A stretch of 64,000 bases of DNA from positions 12,276,001-12,340,000 of the forward strand of contig NC_058147.1 of assembly GCF_011075055.1 (NCBI RefSeq). Direction: 5' to 3'. Of this stretch, positions 60,911-64,000 are shown in pieces. Each line of letters starts with the position of its first letter. The stretch's first letter is position 1. The notes below the pieces were generated by a model. It made no database searches, had not been told where the DNA came from, and was given only the letters and a program-made list of their open reading frames with translations. The stretch is from Mangifera indica (taxonomy: Eukaryota > Streptophyta > Magnoliopsida > Sapindales > Anacardiaceae). The translations under genes were made by a program, and so were the position numbers.

Positions 60911-61783
60911 CACACACTAATAGCAACTGGATGGTCAAGCTAAACCACCAAAAAATGAAGATATGGATTATAATTTGGGACTATCTTGGGTTGAGTATCA
61001 TTACACTAATTTAATATAATTTTAGAATTAATTAAGTTCACAAAATAATTCATTACTTGGTGTTCAAATAAATAATCTAACAGCTATCATGAAACATGTT
61101 AATCCAACATGAAAAAATACATAGACTCAACCATACTAGTACTAATGACTTCAGGAATTCTGATACTGTAATAAATAATAGACTTCAAGCGGACTACCAT
61201 ACTATTGAGTTTGAATATTAACGTATCATGGGTTTTGCAAATGAGGAGAGAAACTAGACTGAACATAGATAAGGATGCAAAATTCACCATCGACTATTCA
61301 TCTTGCAACTTTACTCAGATTAACAGGATTGAAATGTGGATTGCAGTCAATAAAATATAACAATTTAGTTTAGAAATAACAACACTTGAATGTACCGAAC
61401 TATTAGTTTTTTGAATAAAAAAAATTGAAACTTTCTTTTTTTTTTAAATTCAGGGACTAAAATTTCATATTTTCCTATAGAAAAACCTAACTTGCATTCT
61501 CTTACACAGAAACAGGTCCAACCTTTAATACCATTTAAATTTAGACTTTTGTTTTAATTTAGAAATCATGACCAGGATATTTCTTGGTTAACATGCGCAA
61601 TTTAAGGTTGACATGGATATTTATTGGTTGACTGATTTTTTTTTTCCCTAATAAGGAGACCGAAATTTCATATTTCCTATTGAGCACTACTATGTTGGCA
61701 TAAACCTTTACATAGAAACTTTGACATCTGGCAAGACTCTTGTGATAAGTTGTACTCCCTCAGAAAATGCAGTTACTTGACAA

Positions 61784-63709
61784 TCAACTATCCGTAGGTT
61801 CTTGGTTAGAGAACACTGGTAGCAAATTTAGGACTTCACTGTAGTTTCTATACCTTTGTAGTAAATCTAGAATAATTGAAGCCGTGGATGCATCTGGCTT
61901 TACATTTCTCTCTTTCATTTTGTGAAGAAGTTCTACCACTTTTGAAGTCTCATTATTTTGCAAGAAACCAGACATAAGAGTACTAAAACTGATGCAATCA
62001 GGAGCACAATCGTTTTGTTCCATATCTGATAACAAATTACTTGCCATCTCCAACTTCCCTTCTTTACAAAGTCCATACAACAGAATGTTATATGTCACAA
62101 CATCTGGAACAAATCCTTCATTGCGCCATCTGTTAAATAGTTCCAAAGCAATATTGAGTCTTCTTGTTTTGCACAAACCATCAATGAGACAATTGAAAGT
62201 AATGATGTCAGGATGAATGTTTCCGTTTCTTAAAGAATGAAACAGTTCAACAGCCTCCAAAACACAACCATTTTTGCAAAACCCATCAATAAGAATATTA
62301 TATGTAATTAAACTGGGAGGAACATTACTAAGTTGCATCTCACCAAATAGTTTTTTTGCATGTCCAACTTTACCATATATGAAAAGACCTTTTAGCAAGG
62401 TGCTAAATGTAACGATTGTTGGCTGAATTCCCTTTGAGGTCATTTCCTTATAAACACAGATAGCTTCATCAGCTTTTCGATTCTTACAATACCAATTGAT
62501 CAACGTATTGTAGCTAACTACATTAGGTTTGCATCCCTTACTCAACATCAAAGAAAACAATTCCTTAGCATCATCAATTTTATTTGGCAAGCACATACCG
62601 TCCATCAAAATACTGAAGCTAAAAACATCAGGCTTACACCCCTTACTTTCCATGGAATCAAATAGTTTTCTTGCATCCTCAATTCTACCTGCCAAGCAGT
62701 AACCACTTAAAATTGCATTGTAAGTAATTGTGTTGGGGTGAATACCTCTATTAATCATTAGTTGGAGCAATCCATTGGCTTCATCAATCTTCCCATTCTT
62801 ACAAAGTTCATCCATAACCACAGTAAATGTCACCTCATCAGGCTTTACACCTTCATCCGACATTTCTGCAAATAAAGTTTTAGCCTCCTCCCAATTAGAT
62901 GTATTGCACAATCCGTAAATTAAAGTGTTGTAAGTAATCACGTTTGGATTAACAGCCTTGGACTTCATTTCTGAAAACAGTTCCTTCGCCTTGTCTACTA
63001 AGCCATATTTGCAAAGACCATCTATAATAGCAGCATAGCAAACAACATTAGGCTTGCAAATGACACCAAATTCACCATTCCCATTATTCATTTCCTCAAA
63101 TAACTGAAGGGCAACAGTGACATTACCTGTTCTACAAAAGCCAGTGATCAAACACCCAACTGTAACCACATCAGGCCTACATCCAACAGAAACCATTTTT
63201 CCAAACAATTCAATCGCCTTCTCAATTTTGCCCTCCTTACAAAGACCAATAATCAGACTAGTAAAAGTCACGGCGTCAGGGTAAAAACCCCTCCTAAAAA
63301 TACTCGCAAAAACCACAAAACCGTCAGAAACCCGGACCATTTTGCATAAGCAATTAACAACAATGTTCAAAGTAATCAAATTAGGCAACAACCCAGCTGA
63401 AACGAACCTCGTGTATAGCACAAGGAATTCATCGTAATATTTTTTCTTAATAAGTGCAGAAAACAAAATACTGAAAGATGACATACCAGGAGTGGGGTCC
63501 ATATGAATCATGTAATCGAAAGAATCAAGAGCTTCATCAAGAGAAAAGTTACCCGACTTGCAGTTTACATGGAGGAAATTATCAAGTTTAGAAAGGTGTT
63601 TAATAGTAGTGGTGCGTTTGGCTGATTTCAGTGACGAAGGAATGAATGAAGATGAAAATCTAACATTCAAAGATGATTTAAAGGAAATAATTGAAGTTTT
63701 AAGAAACAT
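61784..63709 (-). CDS. Mitochondrial P-class PPR protein, restorer-of-fertility-like (PPR3)
   Basis: An intact, intron-less 641-residue gene. PPR proteins bind organelle RNA one base per motif. RFL members act in mitochondria, and some silence cytoplasmic male-sterility transcripts. Residues 1-42 form a basic, Ser-rich presequence without Asp or Glu ([20 protein letters not shown]…). A degenerate repeat is followed by 16 tandem motifs from residue 76: motifs 1-3 (76-180), motif 4 extended to 41 residues (181-221), motifs 5-15 (222-606) and a C-terminal motif 16 (607-641). No E, DYW or SMR domain follows. Position 5/last residue pairs for motifs 1-15 are S/N, N/D, T/D, G/N, A/N, N/D, T/N, N/D, S/N, N/T, S/S, N/D, N/D, N/D, S/D. 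By the PPR code these suggest a target rich in A and U with a U-U-U run (inference). The ATG is set by match to the other copies and lies about 200 bp from a TATA box. The family assignment is firm; restorer activity is unknown. Confidence 0.93.
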   Translation of the reverse strand: MFLKTSIISFKSSLNVRFSSSFIPSSLKSAKRTTTIKHLSKLDNFLHVNCKSGNFSLDEALDSFDYMIHMDPTPGMSSFSILFSALIKKKYYDEFLVLYTRFVSAGLLPNLITLNIVVNCLCKMVRVSDGFVVFASIFRRGFYPDAVTFTSLIIGLCKEGKIEKAIELFGKMVSVGCRPDVVTVGCLITGFCRTGNVTVALQLFEEMNNGNGEFGVICKPNVVCYAAIIDGLCKYGLVDKAKELFSEMKSKAVNPNVITYNTLIYGLCNTSNWEEAKTLFAEMSDEGVKPDEVTFTVVMDELCKNGKIDEANGLLQLMINRGIHPNTITYNAILSGYCLAGRIEDARKLFDSMESKGCKPDVFSFSILMDGMCLPNKIDDAKELFSLMLSKGCKPNVVSYNTLINWYCKNRKADEAICVYKEMTSKGIQPTIVTFSTLLKGLFIYGKVGHAKKLFGEMQLSNVPPSLITYNILIDGFCKNGCVLEAVELFHSLRNGNIHPDIITFNCLIDGLCKTRRLNIALELFNRWRNEGFVPDVVTYNILLYGLCKEGKLEMASNLLSDMEQNDCAPDCISFSTLMSGFLQNNETSKVVELLHKMKERNVKPDASTASIILDLLQRYRNYSEVLNLLPVFSNQEPTDS

Positions 63710-63903
63710 TTTCGAAGAGGGGATCTGTGAAGGGAGGGAGTTTGAAATTCCTTGGTGAACGGCCGTAAAAGAGATTTGTGCGACGCGAAATGTACAAGGA
63801 CAGACGCATCATAAGTGTGATCCTACCGACTCCTACGCATCGCAAATAATGTATAATTACTGATTTGTCCTCTTTTGTGATTAAGTGTAACAGTACTATA
63901 AGT

Positions 63904-63918
63904 ACCCCTATATAAAAC
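63904..63918 (-). promoter_or_regulatory. Probable TATA box of PPR3
   Basis: The minus strand reads TTTTATATAGGGG about 200 bp upstream of the start codon. A start site some 30 bp downstream would give a 5' UTR of about 165 bases. The same sequence is kept in front of the broken copy PPR2 (18755-18770). No other control site is recognised. Confidence 0.5.
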
Positions 63919-64000
63919 ATTTAAAACTTTAGTCCTTTTTAATGAATTACTAATAATTTGAAATATAAAATTGATATCCTCCTTTTAATTCAGTATATTT

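Larger units (their letters stand above)
53680..63980. repeat. Segmental duplication block X, copy 2 (X2)
   Basis: Counterpart of 10625-18840 but more complete. It keeps the 2.4-kb segment 56138-58566 lost from X1, and the 416 bp across the PPR start. It lacks the hAT-like insertion at 11808-12720. It ends with the intact RFL gene and its TATA box. Beyond 63980 the window ends, so whether another M block follows cannot be seen. Confidence 0.85.

Noticed and set aside
63699..63920. 73-residue minus-strand frame overlapping the PPR3 5' region
   Set aside because: It is in a different frame from PPR3 and runs across the TATA box. It has no homology, so it is not a gene.
1..64000. tRNA and rRNA genes
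   Set aside because: I looked for cloverleaf-like and conserved rRNA segments and found none. The TGGTATCAGAG sites are retrotransposon primer-binding sites, not tRNAs.

Overview
This window is AT-rich nuclear DNA from a flowering plant, most likely a eudicot. The evidence is P-class pentatricopeptide repeat (PPR) genes of the restorer-of-fertility-like (RFL) type, plant Mutator-like (MULE), hAT, Copia and Gypsy elements, and an exopolygalacturonase pseudogene with plant-type introns. I cannot name the species. Only one gene looks intact: an intron-less 641-residue mitochondrial-type RFL PPR on the minus strand (61784-63709). Almost everything else is duplicated debris.

The backbone is a tandem array of a composite unit. 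Each unit has an RFL gene, a non-coding 'X' block on its 3' side (10.6-17.0 kb and 53.7-61.8 kb) and an 'M' block carrying a MULE on its 5' side (0.37-6.3 kb and 19.2-25.7 kb). Four RFL copies are visible. PPR0 (24-311) is only an N-terminal stub. PPR1 (9835-10435) is cut off after about three motifs. PPR2 (17050-18704) is nearly full length but has lost its start codon and presequence. PPR3 (61784-63709) is intact. PPR2 and PPR3 differ by about 2.6% at the DNA level. About a third of their amino-acid differences fall on the two RNA-recognition positions of the PPR motifs.

Region by region: 0-6.3 kb holds the PPR0 stub and MULE M1. 6.3-9.8 kb holds nested MITE-like sequence. 9.8-10.6 kb holds PPR1. 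10.6-19 kb holds block X1 with a G-rich hAT-like insertion, a hAT-like MITE, remnants of a CCCH zinc-finger/WD40 gene, and PPR2. 19.2-25.7 kb holds MULE M2, complete at both ends with a perfect 9-bp target duplication. 26.5-36.4 kb holds two copies of a segment with an exopolygalacturonase pseudogene, separated by Copia and other LTR-element remains. 36.4-42.0 kb holds a Copia fragment abutting MULE M3, the only copy that keeps the transposase catalytic region. 42-53.7 kb holds Gypsy, Copia and hAT remains and a decayed Copia element with two recognisable LTRs. 53.7-64 kb holds block X2 and the intact PPR3.

The genes do not form a pathway. The biology is birth-and-death evolution of a mitochondrial RNA-binding restorer-like family. 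Its repeat unit carries a MULE that inserted before the unit was duplicated, and its copies were later broken by deletions and new insertions. Coordinates of repeat edges are hand-aligned and may be off by several bases.
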